From: Rhodospirillaceae bacterium
GTDB lineage: Bacteria > Pseudomonadota > Alphaproteobacteria > GCA-2731375
Reading direction: 5' to 3'
NCBI GenBank assembly: GCA_018660265.1
Contig: JABJKS010000072.1
Span: 50,685 to 114,684, forward strand
DNA: 64,000 bases
Below, in pieces: positions 1-7,852 of the stretch. Within the stretch, counting starts at the first letter, position 1, and the number at the start of each line of letters is the position of its first letter. Under the pieces are notes generated by a model. The model did no database searches. It saw only the letters and a list, made by a program, of their open reading frames with translations, and had not been told where the DNA came from. Position numbers and translations under genes: made by a program.

Positions 1-39
1 CCCTAGGCCTAGGACTTTAGGGTCGGGGAGGTGGCCGTC

Positions 40-1701
40 ATGGATCAACGTCACGAACTGAGCGAACTGGAACGGGCGCGGGCGCGCTGGGAGGAAGAGC
101 GCCTGAAACCGGCGTTGGAGCGTGTGTCCCGGCCACCCATGCCGTCCGATCTGGATCAGGCGCGTCTGTATACGCCGCCCAACAATGACGGCGACTACCT
201 GGCCGACCTGGGCTTTCCCGGCGAATATCCCTATACCCGTGGCGTGCAGCCATCCATGTATCAGGGCCGTTATTGGACCATGCGCCAATATGCCGGTTTC
301 GGCACGCCGGCGGAAACCCACCAGCGTTTTGACTATCTGTTGCAGCAAGGCCAGGGCGGTTTATTGGTGGCGTTCGATTTGCCGACACAGTTGGGCCTGG
401 ATTCAGACGACCCGATGGCGGCAGGCGAAGTCGGCGTGGTTGGCGTGGCGGTGGATAGCCTGGCGGATATGGAGGTGATATTTCGCGGCCTGCCCCTGGA
501 ACAGGCCAGCCCATCCTTGACCATGAACGCAGCCGCGACCGTTTCCCTGGCCATGTACGTTGCCGTCGCCGAGGCTGAGGGCGTGCCAAGGGATCGCATA
601 TCGGGCACCACGCAGAACGATATCCTGAAGGAATTCATCGCGCGCGGTACTTACATCTTTCCGCCCCGCCCCTCCATGCGGTTGAGCGTCGATCTGATCG
701 AATATTGCAGCGCGAACCTGCCGCGATGGAACCCCATCAACATCTGCGGCTATCATGTGCGCGAAGCAGGTTCGACCCTGGTGCAGGAAGTCGCCTTCGC
801 CCTGGCCAACGCGATTACATATATCGAGGCGTGTTTGGAACGCGGCCTGGACGTGGATGCCTTTGCCCCGCGCCTGGCCTTTAACTTTTCCGCCTCCGCC
901 AATATTTTTCCCGAGGCCGCGAAATTCCGCGCCGCCCGGCGTCTATGGGCCAGGTTGTTGCGGGATCGGTTCGGCGCAAAGCTGGATGCATCGTGCATGT
1001 TTCGCACCGGCGCGGGCTCCTCCGGCAGTACCCTGGCAGCGCAACAGCCTGAAAACAACATCGTCCGCGTGGCCCTGCAGGCCCTGGCCGGTATTCTGGG
1101 CGGGGTGCAATCTATCCATACAGCGGCCTTTGACGAGGCGTTGGCCCTGCCGTCGGAACATTCCGCGTTGTTGGCGCTGCGGACCCAACAGGTGCTGGCG
1201 CATGAAAGCGGTGCCGGGGACGTTATCGATCCCCTGGGCGGTTCCTACTATGTGGAAAGCCTGACCGATCAGATTGAGGCAGAGGTAAAGGCGCAGATCG
1301 CCCGTATCGAAGACGAAGGCGGCATGTTGAAAGCCATAGAAGACGGCCGGGCCCAGGCAGAAATAGCCAAGGCCGCCTATGCCTATCAACAACAGATCGA
1401 TGACGGCGCGCGTACCTTTGTGGGCGTCAACAAATTCCAGGATGCTGAAGACCCCAGAATAGAGCTGCACCGCCCCCGCCCGGAAATCGTCGCCGCGCAG
1501 ATCGAGGCCCTGACCGCCCTGCGCCGAAACCGGGACAACGGCGCCGTGGACCATGCCCTGGCTGTCCTGAAAGACCAAACCAGGGGCAGCGACAATCTGA
1601 TGTACCCCATCCTGGACGCCGTCCGCGCCTATGCCACAATAGGTGAAATCTGCGCCGTGCTGCGCGCCGAATTCGGCGAATACCAGGCACCAGGGATTTG
1701 A
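40..1701 (+). CDS. Methylmalonyl-CoA mutase-type large (catalytic) subunit, split form
   Basis: This is a coenzyme-B12-dependent acyl-CoA mutase catalytic subunit of 553 residues with a TIM-barrel substrate domain and no cobalamin domain. The cobalamin domain is encoded by the next gene, 10 bp downstream. The motif RQYAGFG (Tyr at about residue 84) and the motif NDILKEFIARGTY (Arg at about 202) keep the Tyr/Arg pair that methylmalonyl-CoA mutases use to hold the substrate carboxylate. Isobutyryl-CoA mutases have Phe/Gln there, so a dicarboxylic substrate is favoured. ATG at 40 is preferred over GTG at 31 because GGGGAGG sits about 8 bp upstream of it. Ethylmalonyl-CoA mutase or another dicarboxylic variant cannot be excluded. 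A complete fused mutase is encoded at 48252-50396, so this one may have a different substrate or partner. Confidence 0.88.
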   Translation: MDQRHELSELERARARWEEERLKPALERVSRPPMPSDLDQARLYTPPNNDGDYLADLGFPGEYPYTRGVQPSMYQGRYWTMRQYAGFGTPAETHQRFDYLLQQGQGGLLVAFDLPTQLGLDSDDPMAAGEVGVVGVAVDSLADMEVIFRGLPLEQASPSLTMNAAATVSLAMYVAVAEAEGVPRDRISGTTQNDILKEFIARGTYIFPPRPSMRLSVDLIEYCSANLPRWNPINICGYHVREAGSTLVQEVAFALANAITYIEACLERGLDVDAFAPRLAFNFSASANIFPEAAKFRAARRLWARLLRDRFGAKLDASCMFRTGAGSSGSTLAAQQPENNIVRVALQALAGILGGVQSIHTAAFDEALALPSEHSALLALRTQQVLAHESGAGDVIDPLGGSYYVESLTDQIEAEVKAQIARIEDEGGMLKAIEDGRAQAEIAKAAYAYQQQIDDGARTFVGVNKFQDAEDPRIELHRPRPEIVAAQIEALTALRRNRDNGAVDHALAVLKDQTRGSDNLMYPILDAVRAYATIGEICAVLRAEFGEYQAPGI

Positions 1702-1711
1702 AGGTGGGCAT

Positions 1712-2152
1712 ATGACCGCCGCAGACACAGACACCACATCCAGGCGCGGCAACCGCATCCGCGTCCTGCTCGCCAAACCAGGCCTGGACGGCCACGACCG
1801 GGGCGTCAAAGTCCTGGCCCACGCCATGCGCGATGCGGGCATGGAAGTCATCTACACAGGCCTGCGCCAACCCGCCGCAGCCATCGTCGCCATGGCGGTC
1901 CAGGAAGACGTGGATATCATCTGCGTCTCCATCCTGTCCGGTGCCCACAACATCCTGTTCGAACAAATCATGGCGAGTTTGAAAGATGCCGGTGCCCTCG
2001 ATATCCCGGTCCTGGGCGGCGGCGTCATCCCCCAACAAGACATCGTCACCCTAAAAGAAATGGGCGTCCGCGAAATATTCACCCCCGGCGCGCGCCTGGA
2101 CGAGATCACCGACTATATAGAAAATTTGGTCTGGCCGGACGACGAAGCCTAG
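1712..2152 (+). CDS. Cobalamin-binding small subunit of the split acyl-CoA mutase
   Basis: This 146-residue protein is a stand-alone B12-binding domain. The DxHxxG signature is seen as LDGHDRG at about residues 25-31, with His28 expected as the lower axial ligand of cobalt. SILSGAH and LGGGVIP match the later nucleotide-loop motifs of the fold. It follows the catalytic subunit by 10 bp, so the two are probably co-translated and form a heteromeric mutase like archaeal methylmalonyl-CoA mutase or bacterial isobutyryl-CoA mutase. The ATG at 1712 follows AAGGTGGG. An upstream in-frame ATG at 1643 lies inside the preceding gene and is unlikely to be used. Confidence 0.9.
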   Translation: MTAADTDTTSRRGNRIRVLLAKPGLDGHDRGVKVLAHAMRDAGMEVIYTGLRQPAAAIVAMAVQEDVDIICVSILSGAHNILFEQIMASLKDAGALDIPVLGGGVIPQQDIVTLKEMGVREIFTPGARLDEITDYIENLVWPDDEA

Positions 2153-2184
2153 GCAAATCACCAGCGCCACTCACTAAACTTGGA

Positions 2185-2760
2185 TTAACCAAAACGTTTC
2201 CGAGCCCGGTTTTGCGCCCATCTCCGCGCATCTGTTTTTCGAATTCTAAATGTAAGCAACGGTTCACTGACCCCAAAATGCTCGCACGCTTGTCTAGTGT
2301 TGCTGATTTCTTCGACGGCATATAGTGCAGCTGGTCGTGGGACTAAAAGAGCGAAACCTAAATCATGCGCTTCACGTTCTAACAATTTGTCAAAATTTCG
2401 ACATCCGTCCGTCAACATTGGCGGCTTGGGCGGGTGGCCAAGGATGATATGTGCAAGCTCGTGGGCGATATTAGAGTTTTGGCGATAGTGATGGTGTGAA
2501 TCATTGTGTACTATTTCTCGTCTAGTCCCATGCGCCAATGTGGCCGCCGAAAACTCGTCCCGCCATTTCGTCGAGAATTGAATTTTTCTTTCCCGCGTGA
2601 TTGTTGGATGCTCGGAAAGCGCAATGACCGGTACACATAGGAATTCGGCAAGAAGAAAGGGGTTAAGAGGGGCATGCTCCGAGAGGTTTAGCTCCTTCCT
2701 GAACTCAAGCGCGTACTCCTCCGATTCTTTCACAAATCCCTGCCGATGTCTGAGGGCCAA
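2185..2760 (-). CDS. ImmA/IrrE family metallopeptidase
   Basis: This 191-residue protein carries a zinc-peptidase motif, HELAH, at about residues 100-104. A downstream REAHDLGFALLVP segment supplies the expected third ligand (Glu near 130). The layout matches the ImmA/IrrE family, whose members cleave or antagonise a partner XRE repressor. The partner is the gene just upstream: its TAA is one base before this gene's TTG start, and GAGG inside the upstream gene serves as ribosome-binding site, so translation is probably coupled. Codon use is visibly more AT-rich than the surrounding genes, which suggests transfer from a mobile element or defence cassette. The target protein is inferred, not shown. 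Confidence 0.85.
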   Translation of the reverse strand: MALRHRQGFVKESEEYALEFRKELNLSEHAPLNPFLLAEFLCVPVIALSEHPTITRERKIQFSTKWRDEFSAATLAHGTRREIVHNDSHHHYRQNSNIAHELAHIILGHPPKPPMLTDGCRNFDKLLEREAHDLGFALLVPRPAALYAVEEISNTRQACEHFGVSEPLLTFRIRKTDARRWAQNRARKRFG

Positions 2761-2761
2761 T

Positions 2762-3115
2762 TTATTTTTTCCTCATGTGCTCGTATGCAGACTTGAGCAT
2801 TGTTTCTAGGGCAATGGCACTTTCGCCACCTAAGTTCTTGTCGGCGCGCAATAAGGCAGAAATTTCAGATAATGGTTCAGGTCTTTGTTGAGGTTCATTT
2901 TCTGTCCTATAAAACATTTTCGCATCGATACCCGACCAGCTCGCTAGCCCTGCTAGAGTATCGACATCCGGCCTTTTGCCCTGGCCCATTCGGGTCAAAG
3001 TCGACGCAGATATTTTGGCTTGATCGGCTACTTTTTTCCATGTGAGCCCCTTCGATTGCCTATGGCCATCCAGAGCGGCGTAAAAGCCTTCAGCATCAAA
3101 TTTTAAATTCGACAT
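2762..3115 (-). CDS. XRE-family helix-turn-helix repressor
   Basis: This 117-residue protein has an N-terminal helix-turn-helix at about residues 22-45 (TWKKVADQAKISASTLTRM) followed by the TLAGLASWSGID helix typical of the XRE/Cro-CI group. The charged C-terminal half has no recognised domain. It is the first gene of a two-gene minus-strand operon with the ImmA/IrrE peptidase, an arrangement common in integrative elements and toxin-antitoxin-like modules, where the peptidase destroys the repressor. The gene is divergent from the E2-like gene at 3228 across a 112-bp intergenic region that holds inverted repeats, so it probably represses both directions. Confidence 0.85.
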   Translation of the reverse strand: MSNLKFDAEGFYAALDGHRQSKGLTWKKVADQAKISASTLTRMGQGKRPDVDTLAGLASWSGIDAKMFYRTENEPQQRPEPLSEISALLRADKNLGGESAIALETMLKSAYEHMRKK

Positions 3116-3227
3116 TTGATTGATGATTTCATCATTGCAATAATCTCCTGAACGTGCAATCTATCTCAATAAGAATTGCAATATAGCAATTCGACGTCAA
3201 ATTTGCAACAAAAAGGGCCGCCACACG
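3116..3227. promoter_or_regulatory. Divergent promoter/operator region with inverted repeats
   Basis: This AT-rich spacer lies between the XRE repressor (minus) and the E2-like gene (plus). It contains a perfect dyad GATGA-TT-TCATC at 3122-3133, adjacent to the repressor start. A second perfect dyad, AATTGC-AATATA-GCAATT, lies at 3174-3191. A further ATTGCAAT lies at 3134-3141. Repeated ATTGCAAT half-sites on both sides of a divergent promoter are what an XRE autorepressor operator would look like. Which dyad is bound is not known. Confidence 0.55.
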
Positions 3228-4130
3228 ATGCAAGCAAAGACAAAAGGGATATTGCAGGAAATCGGGGCGGAATTAGACAGGGATCGGTATCCCCGAATTC
3301 ATAATGGTGGGATCGTAATGCCCGGCGAAACCATCGTTTCAACTTTGAATTTGGGCAAGGAGAAAATAAATGACACATCAAGACCGGGAAGACCCCCAGC
3401 CGGATGGTGGCAAGGGTCCACCAGAGGGCAAAGGCAGGCCTTCCAACCCAGGGCGACCCGTAAGACCGCACCGATCATCTGCTCAAATCTTCAAGCACAA
3501 TACGAAGGAGAGCTAGATGCGGTTCTGGAAGCCTATTCCTCGACCAAAATCTGGCATCAAATGATAGGTTTGTGGCTGCTAACAGACAGCGCCTTACTAT
3601 CTGGCCTTGGAAAGAAGGCCACATTCCTAACATTTTTTCCATTTAACGGACGGCTGCGCGTAAGAAGTTGGGGATTCTGGACGACGGCTATTTCAAGCCA
3701 TTGGATTGGTCCAAGACATACAAATTATCCAGATGGTTCAATTTGCGCGTTTGAGCCTTTAGATCAAACTTGGATTCCAAGTCATGGCCTTATCCGACTT
3801 CTCGACTTATTCAGTCTATGGGCACTACGACAGTTGCATCTTGAGGTGCTGGGTAGATGGCCCGGACGTCAGTCAGCTTTCCATCCCTACGAAAGAATGT
3901 CAGAACTAAATGATAACGAATTCTGTGGGTGCGAGGGTGCAACCAGATTCTATGCCGATTGCTGCAAACCAAAAGACATTGCGAAAGATATAAAAGCTGA
4001 GGCGCGTGATTTTCTGCTTAAAATCCCCAAATGTGGATTGCGTAAACCGCCTGAGTTAATTTCGGAATTCATCCTCGGCAGCAAAAAACTGCCACCATCT
4101 GCCGACGAGTTGCCACAAGCTTGGTTTTGA
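3228..4130 (+). CDS. Possible ubiquitin E2-like protein with C-terminal SEC-C-like cysteine cluster
   Basis: The maximal open frame is 300 residues. The segment RHTNYPDGSICAFEP (His164, Cys173) followed by TWIPSHGLIRLLDLF resembles the core of E2 ubiquitin-conjugating folds: HPN, then Gly-x-Ile-Cys, then a W-x-P and a helix, with Cys173 in the catalytic position. A second conserved-looking block, LHLEVLGRWPGRQ, is followed by CGC-x9-CC (Cys233, 235, 245, 246), similar to a SEC-C metal-binding cluster. From about residue 130 to the end the frame reads as real protein. The first 100 residues are low-quality and overlap a small alternative-frame ORF, so the true start is uncertain (an ATG at 3561 is possible). 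No E1, ubiquitin-like or JAB gene is visible nearby. Function is inferred from motifs only. Confidence 0.55.
   Translation: MQAKTKGILQEIGAELDRDRYPRIHNGGIVMPGETIVSTLNLGKEKINDTSRPGRPPAGWWQGSTRGQRQAFQPRATRKTAPIICSNLQAQYEGELDAVLEAYSSTKIWHQMIGLWLLTDSALLSGLGKKATFLTFFPFNGRLRVRSWGFWTTAISSHWIGPRHTNYPDGSICAFEPLDQTWIPSHGLIRLLDLFSLWALRQLHLEVLGRWPGRQSAFHPYERMSELNDNEFCGCEGATRFYADCCKPKDIAKDIKAEARDFLLKIPKCGLRKPPELISEFILGSKKLPPSADELPQAWF
3370..3516 (+). CDS. Possible 48-residue small ORF overlapping the E2-like frame
   Basis: This ORF starts with ATG 7 bases after a strong AAGGAG and ends with TAG directly followed by another ATG. It encodes a Gly/Pro/Arg-rich, probably disordered peptide (for example GGKGPPEGKGRPSNPGRP). 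It lies in a different frame from the longer ORF at 3228-4130. The strong ribosome-binding site and the absence of a good one for the longer frame make it a real alternative for the first gene of this transcript. No family is recognised. Confidence 0.3.
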   Translation: MTHQDREDPQPDGGKGPPEGKGRPSNPGRPVRPHRSSAQIFKHNTKES

Positions 4131-4218
4131 TTTTGAAATTTGGCTGTGGAATAAACTCTAAGCTTCATTAGATCTGTTCAGGTGAGTCTGAAAAACCCCG
4201 GAAGTTCCTACCACACCC

Positions 4219-5100
4219 TTACTTCGCCAAATGCTTCCGAACCAAATCCAAAAACACGTCCAGCCTATCGTGGTGGGCCCAGTGGCCGGCGCCTTCTATT
4301 GCCGCGACTTCGGCGTTTTGGAAGGATGCGAACCTGCCGTCTTCGACGGGGTCGGAGGCCCAGCTTTCTGTGCCGCGTATCAACAGCGTCGGGCAGGTGA
4401 TGCGGGACCAAAGGTGGCGGATTTCTTCCGGCGTTAAGCCATAGGGGCGGAAGATGCGGACGTAGTTGTCGAACTTCCAACTGAACGTGCCGTCCTCGTT
4501 CTGGTTGGCACCATGGGTGGTCAGGTGGCGGGCTTGTTCCTCGGACAGATGGGGGTTTTCGTCCTGCATCCGCTTGAAGGCGTCTTCCAGGGAGGCATAG
4601 TGGCGCGGCGCGCGGCCGGAGACTTTGCGCAGCTCATCGGCCCAGCCGGCCAGGCGTTCGTTGATGCTTTTGCCCGCATTCTTGGCCAGCATGGTGGGGG
4701 ATGCGCCCAGACCCTCGATGGCGGTGACGCTTTTCACTTTGTCCGGGTACAGGCCGGCATATTGTAGTGAGATCATGCCGCCCAGGGAGTGGGAGACGAT
4801 GGTGACCGGCGCCATGGCCTTTTGGTCCACCAGGTGGGCAATGTCATAGACATATTCGGGCATGGTGTAACTGCCGCCCATGCTCCATTGACTATCCCCA
4901 TGGCCGCGCAGATCCGGCGCGATGATGTGGTATTCATCGCGGAAGGCTTCCGCCACCCAGTCCCAGTTGCGGCAATGATCCCGTCCGCCATGGACCAACA
5001 GCATGGGCGGTGCGCCCTCGTTACCCCAGTCCACATAGTGCAGGCGCAGGCGTTGCGAGAAATAGACGTGCGAGGCGGGCCCTGATGTTATCTTTGCCAA
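4219..5100 (-). CDS. Alpha/beta-hydrolase
   Basis: This is a 293-residue alpha/beta-hydrolase. The oxyanion-hole motif HGGRDH is at about 38-43, the nucleophile elbow SHSLGG has Ser105, and the catalytic His is in GAGHW (His273). An acid candidate is Asp250 in ESWASDP. There is no signal peptide, so it is cytoplasmic. The start is TTG at 5100, with GGGAG about 9 bases upstream; no better ATG precedes the first strand. It lies 18 bp downstream of the aspartate-semialdehyde dehydrogenase gene on the same strand and may be co-transcribed. The substrate cannot be read from sequence; esterase, C-C hydrolase and haloalkane-dehalogenase-like activities are all possible. Confidence 0.88.
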   Translation of the reverse strand: MAKITSGPASHVYFSQRLRLHYVDWGNEGAPPMLLVHGGRDHCRNWDWVAEAFRDEYHIIAPDLRGHGDSQWSMGGSYTMPEYVYDIAHLVDQKAMAPVTIVSHSLGGMISLQYAGLYPDKVKSVTAIEGLGASPTMLAKNAGKSINERLAGWADELRKVSGRAPRHYASLEDAFKRMQDENPHLSEEQARHLTTHGANQNEDGTFSWKFDNYVRIFRPYGLTPEEIRHLWSRITCPTLLIRGTESWASDPVEDGRFASFQNAEVAAIEGAGHWAHHDRLDVFLDLVRKHLAK

Positions 5101-5118
5101 GATCTGATGCTCCCTGCT

Positions 5119-6141
5119 CTAAGCTGCTTTTTTCAAATAGCGGGCCACCAGCGTCTCAGCGATCTGTATGGCGTTCAGGGCCGCGCCCTTGCGCAGATTG
5201 TCTGAGACGACCCAGATGTTCAGGCCGTTTTCCACCGTGGGATCAACCCGGATGCGGGAGATGAAGGTGGCGTATTCACCAACGCATTCCACCGGCGTGA
5301 TATAGCCGCCCGGCTCCCGCTTATCGACCACCATACAGCCTGGGGCCTCACGCAGGATGTCGCGCGCCTCATCATCATCCATGGGGCGTTCGAACTCAAT
5401 ATTAATGGCCTCGGCATGGCCGACAAAGGTGGGCACCCGCACACAGGTAGCGGTCAGCTTAATGGCGGGGTCGAGGATTTTCTTGGTCTCCGCCGTCATC
5501 TTCCACTCTTCCCTAGTCTGACCATCATCCATGAAGACATCGATCTCCGGGATCACGTTAAAGGCGATCTGCTTGGGGAATTCCCGTGGGCTGGGCTGAT
5601 CGTTGACATAGATGCCTTTGGTCTGGGTGAACAACTCGTCCATCGCCTCCCGCCCGGCGCCTGATGCGGATTGATAGGTGGCAACGACCACACGCTTGAT
5701 CCCGGCCCGCATATGCAGGGGCTTTAACGCCACCACCAGCTGCGCGGTGGAGCAGTTGGGATTGGCGATGATATTGCGCTGGGCATACTTGGCCAACTCG
5801 CCTGGGTTTACCTCCGGCACCACAAGGGGGACGTCGGGGTCCATACGAAAGGCGGATGAATTGTCGATCACCACACAACCTGCCTCTGCCGCGATGGGGC
5901 CCCATTTGCGTGAGATATCGCCGCCTGCGGAAAACAGCGCGATGTCCGTGTCCGAGAAATCGTATGTGTCGAGGGCTTTGACTTTCAAGGTTTTCTCACC
6001 AAATCCCGCGTCCCGACCGACAGAGCGTGTCGAGGCCAGGGCCACGACTTCATCTGCGGGGAACGCCCGTTCATCGAGAATATTCAACATCTCCCGGCCC
6101 ACGTTTCCCGTGGCACCGACAACTGCGACCTTGAGGCCCAT
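5119..6141 (-). CDS. asd: Aspartate-semialdehyde dehydrogenase
   Basis: This 340-residue enzyme converts L-aspartyl-4-phosphate to aspartate semialdehyde with NADPH, the branch point to lysine/diaminopimelate, threonine and methionine. The NADP-binding loop GATGNVG is at residues 9-15, the catalytic Cys130 is in NPNCSTAQL, and the acid/base His242 is in FVGHAEAIN. The length fits the family. ATG at 6141 is chosen because it begins exactly at the MGLKVAVVGATG core and follows AAGGA; an upstream TTG frame would add 14 atypical residues. The alpha/beta-hydrolase lies directly downstream. Confidence 0.95.
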   Translation of the reverse strand: MGLKVAVVGATGNVGREMLNILDERAFPADEVVALASTRSVGRDAGFGEKTLKVKALDTYDFSDTDIALFSAGGDISRKWGPIAAEAGCVVIDNSSAFRMDPDVPLVVPEVNPGELAKYAQRNIIANPNCSTAQLVVALKPLHMRAGIKRVVVATYQSASGAGREAMDELFTQTKGIYVNDQPSPREFPKQIAFNVIPEIDVFMDDGQTREEWKMTAETKKILDPAIKLTATCVRVPTFVGHAEAINIEFERPMDDDEARDILREAPGCMVVDKREPGGYITPVECVGEYATFISRIRVDPTVENGLNIWVVSDNLRKGAALNAIQIAETLVARYLKKAA

Positions 6142-6275
6142 AGCACTAATTCCTTGTCTTGTTATCTTTGCGGGCTCTTCCAAAAGCCCAACTTTACGAT
6201 TGGCAAAAAGCTGATCTTCTTGTGGTTCGAAATGGGGCGCATCAATAACGCCAAAACACAGGTTTTTTCAAGTGG

Positions 6276-7202
6276 TTAATCGCCTGTTATTCGGGGGTCG
6301 CCTTCGGCCACCGCCTCGGCTGCAACCTCCGCCAGCACCCAGTCGCAAAAGGCGCGGACTTTCGGGTGGCTCAAGGCGCGGGCGGGATAGACCATGTAAT
6401 AGGCATATTCCGCCGGCAGCCCCAATTCAAAAGGCCGCACCAACCGCCCGCTGTTCAGATCCTCCCGGGCCAGGGCACTTCGCGCCAGGGCAACCCCTTG
6501 GCCTGCCGCGGCAGCATCGATCACCAGGGCGGACAGGTTATAGCCGGGGCCCCGGTCCGGATCCACACCCTCGACCCCCGCCGCCAGCAGCCAGATGCGC
6601 CAGGTCTCGCGCATGTCATCATGCAGCAGAGTATGATGACGCAGGTCGTCAGGGTGGCGCAGGGGATGGGGGCCTTCCAGCAAAGCCGGGCTGCAAACGG
6701 GAAAAACATCCTCCGTCATCAGGGCGACAACTTCCACGCCCGGCCAATGGCCGCTGCCGTACCGTATGGCCAGATCAACATCGTCCCGGGCAAAATCAAC
6801 AATGTCGTCGCTGGCCGTAACCCGGACATCAATATCCGGGTACGAATTGCGAAACCGTCCCAGGCGCGGCACCAGCCACGCCGCCGCGAACGAGGCCAGG
6901 GTGGAGACGGTCAGAATGCCGCTGTCTTGACGCTTGGTCAGGCGGTCCGTGGCGGTGGCCAGCAGGTCCAGGCCTTCGCGTACCGCCGTCAGATAAGTCT
7001 GGCCGTTCTCGGTCAGCACAATGGCCCGGCCCCGGCGGCGAAACAGGGCCAGACCCAGCCATTGCTCCAACGCCTTGACCTGATGGCTGATGGCAGCCTG
7101 GGTGACGTGTAGCTCCTGACCCGCGCGGGTAAAGCTTAATTGCCGCGCCGCAGCCTCAAAGGCGCGCAGGGCGTTGAGGGGCGGTAGCTTTCGTTCAGCC
7201 AT
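6276..7202 (-). CDS. LysR-family transcriptional regulator, GcvA-like
   Basis: This 308-residue regulator has an N-terminal winged helix-turn-helix (residues about 8-65: LNALRAFEAAARQLSFTRAG, then TQAAISHQVKALE) and a periplasmic-binding-like effector domain. The opening PLNALRAFEAAAR pattern and the FR.RGR wing resemble the GcvA/AmpR subgroup. It is transcribed divergently from the DUF1127 gene with a 127-bp AT-rich spacer, the usual position for a LysR binding site. The regulated genes and the effector are not evident from context. Confidence 0.92.
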   Translation of the reverse strand: MAERKLPPLNALRAFEAAARQLSFTRAGQELHVTQAAISHQVKALEQWLGLALFRRRGRAIVLTENGQTYLTAVREGLDLLATATDRLTKRQDSGILTVSTLASFAAAWLVPRLGRFRNSYPDIDVRVTASDDIVDFARDDVDLAIRYGSGHWPGVEVVALMTEDVFPVCSPALLEGPHPLRHPDDLRHHTLLHDDMRETWRIWLLAAGVEGVDPDRGPGYNLSALVIDAAAAGQGVALARSALAREDLNSGRLVRPFELGLPAEYAYYMVYPARALSHPKVRAFCDWVLAEVAAEAVAEGDPRITGD

Positions 7203-7329
7203 TAATGCCTCGTTAATAGATTAGAATAACTAATGTTATATATGAAAAACACTCGTTTGTCATGCTCTAAAAAAGTCGATATATCATAGTGCACAAGCTA
7301 ATATATAGCGCATTGAAAGGAGCGTTGTT

Positions 7330-7533
7330 ATGATACGGACCATCCCAATTACGATTAGAGAATTTGATCTTGCAAAAGGCCTGATGGACGCCGCGAAAAC
7401 GCTCTATCGCTGGCAAACCCGTGCTGAACAGCGCCACCATCTGGATAATCTGGATCGTCATGCCCTCAATGACATCGGCATTACCCGGCAGGAAGCCAGG
7501 ACAGAGGCGCGCAAGCCGTTCTTTTGGACCTAA
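7330..7533 (+). CDS. DUF1127 small protein
   Basis: This 67-residue basic protein has the DUF1127 (YjiS-like) pattern: an arginine/histidine-rich helix, then LDNLDRHALNDIGITRQEA and a C-terminal KPFFW. Such proteins are common in alphaproteobacteria. Some act in RNA turnover or phosphate/carbon responses, but no specific role can be assigned here. The ATG follows a strong AAAGGAG, indicating efficient translation. The gene is followed by a clear intrinsic terminator, so it is probably monocistronic. Confidence 0.88.
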   Translation: MIRTIPITIREFDLAKGLMDAAKTLYRWQTRAEQRHHLDNLDRHALNDIGITRQEARTEARKPFFWT

Positions 7534-7561
7534 GCCAAATAAGACCATCGAAAATCAGAGG

Positions 7562-7600
7562 GACGCCGCGGCTGTATATAGGCTGCGTCGTCTTTTTTTT
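7562..7600 (+). terminator. Intrinsic terminator of the DUF1127 gene
   Basis: A 12-bp GC-rich stem (7562-7573 with 7581-7592, one mismatch and two G-T pairs) encloses a 7-base loop and is followed by eight T residues at 7593-7600. Confidence 0.9.
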
Positions 7601-7705
7601 GTTGTGCGCCGGCCAAGACACTTGCAACGGTGTCGGCTGTCCGGCTGCTATATCGGTGCTGCGAACAGTAATTGCCTGCGGCATTCCGTAGCAGTTTATG
7701 GCACA

Positions 7706-7749
7706 GGGCCAATACGGGGCCAATACGGGGCCAATACGGGGCCAATATG
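7706..7749. repeat. Four tandem 11-bp repeats
   Basis: The unit GGGCCAATACG occurs four times without gaps (7706, 7717, 7728, 7739); the last copy reads GGGCCAATATG. The 11-bp spacing places every copy on the same face of the helix. The repeats lie in an intergenic region and do not encode protein. Confidence 0.95.
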
Positions 7750-7815
7750 CTTAATGGCCTGGGTTGCCTAATTAACGATTGTGTCGTAGATTAGGTCTTC
7801 GAACAAGCAAGATAG

Positions 7816-7852
7816 CCGACCAGAAAGGTCGGTGAAGTAGCCGCGAAGCGGC
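7816..7852. other. Pair of adjacent hairpins
   Basis: CCGACC-AGAAA-GGTCGG (7816-7832) and GCCGC-GAA-GCGGC (7840-7852) form two perfect short stems 7 bases apart, followed by GCAAAAA. They could be part of a small RNA or a leader; there is no long T-run. Confidence 0.4.

Noticed and set aside
4182..4767. Several short plus-strand ORFs over the alpha/beta-hydrolase
   Set aside because: They are antisense to a gene with an intact catalytic triad and have no supporting motifs.
7706..7749. Tandem repeats as a possible CRISPR array
   Set aside because: The units are 11 bp with no spacers between them and no cas genes are present.
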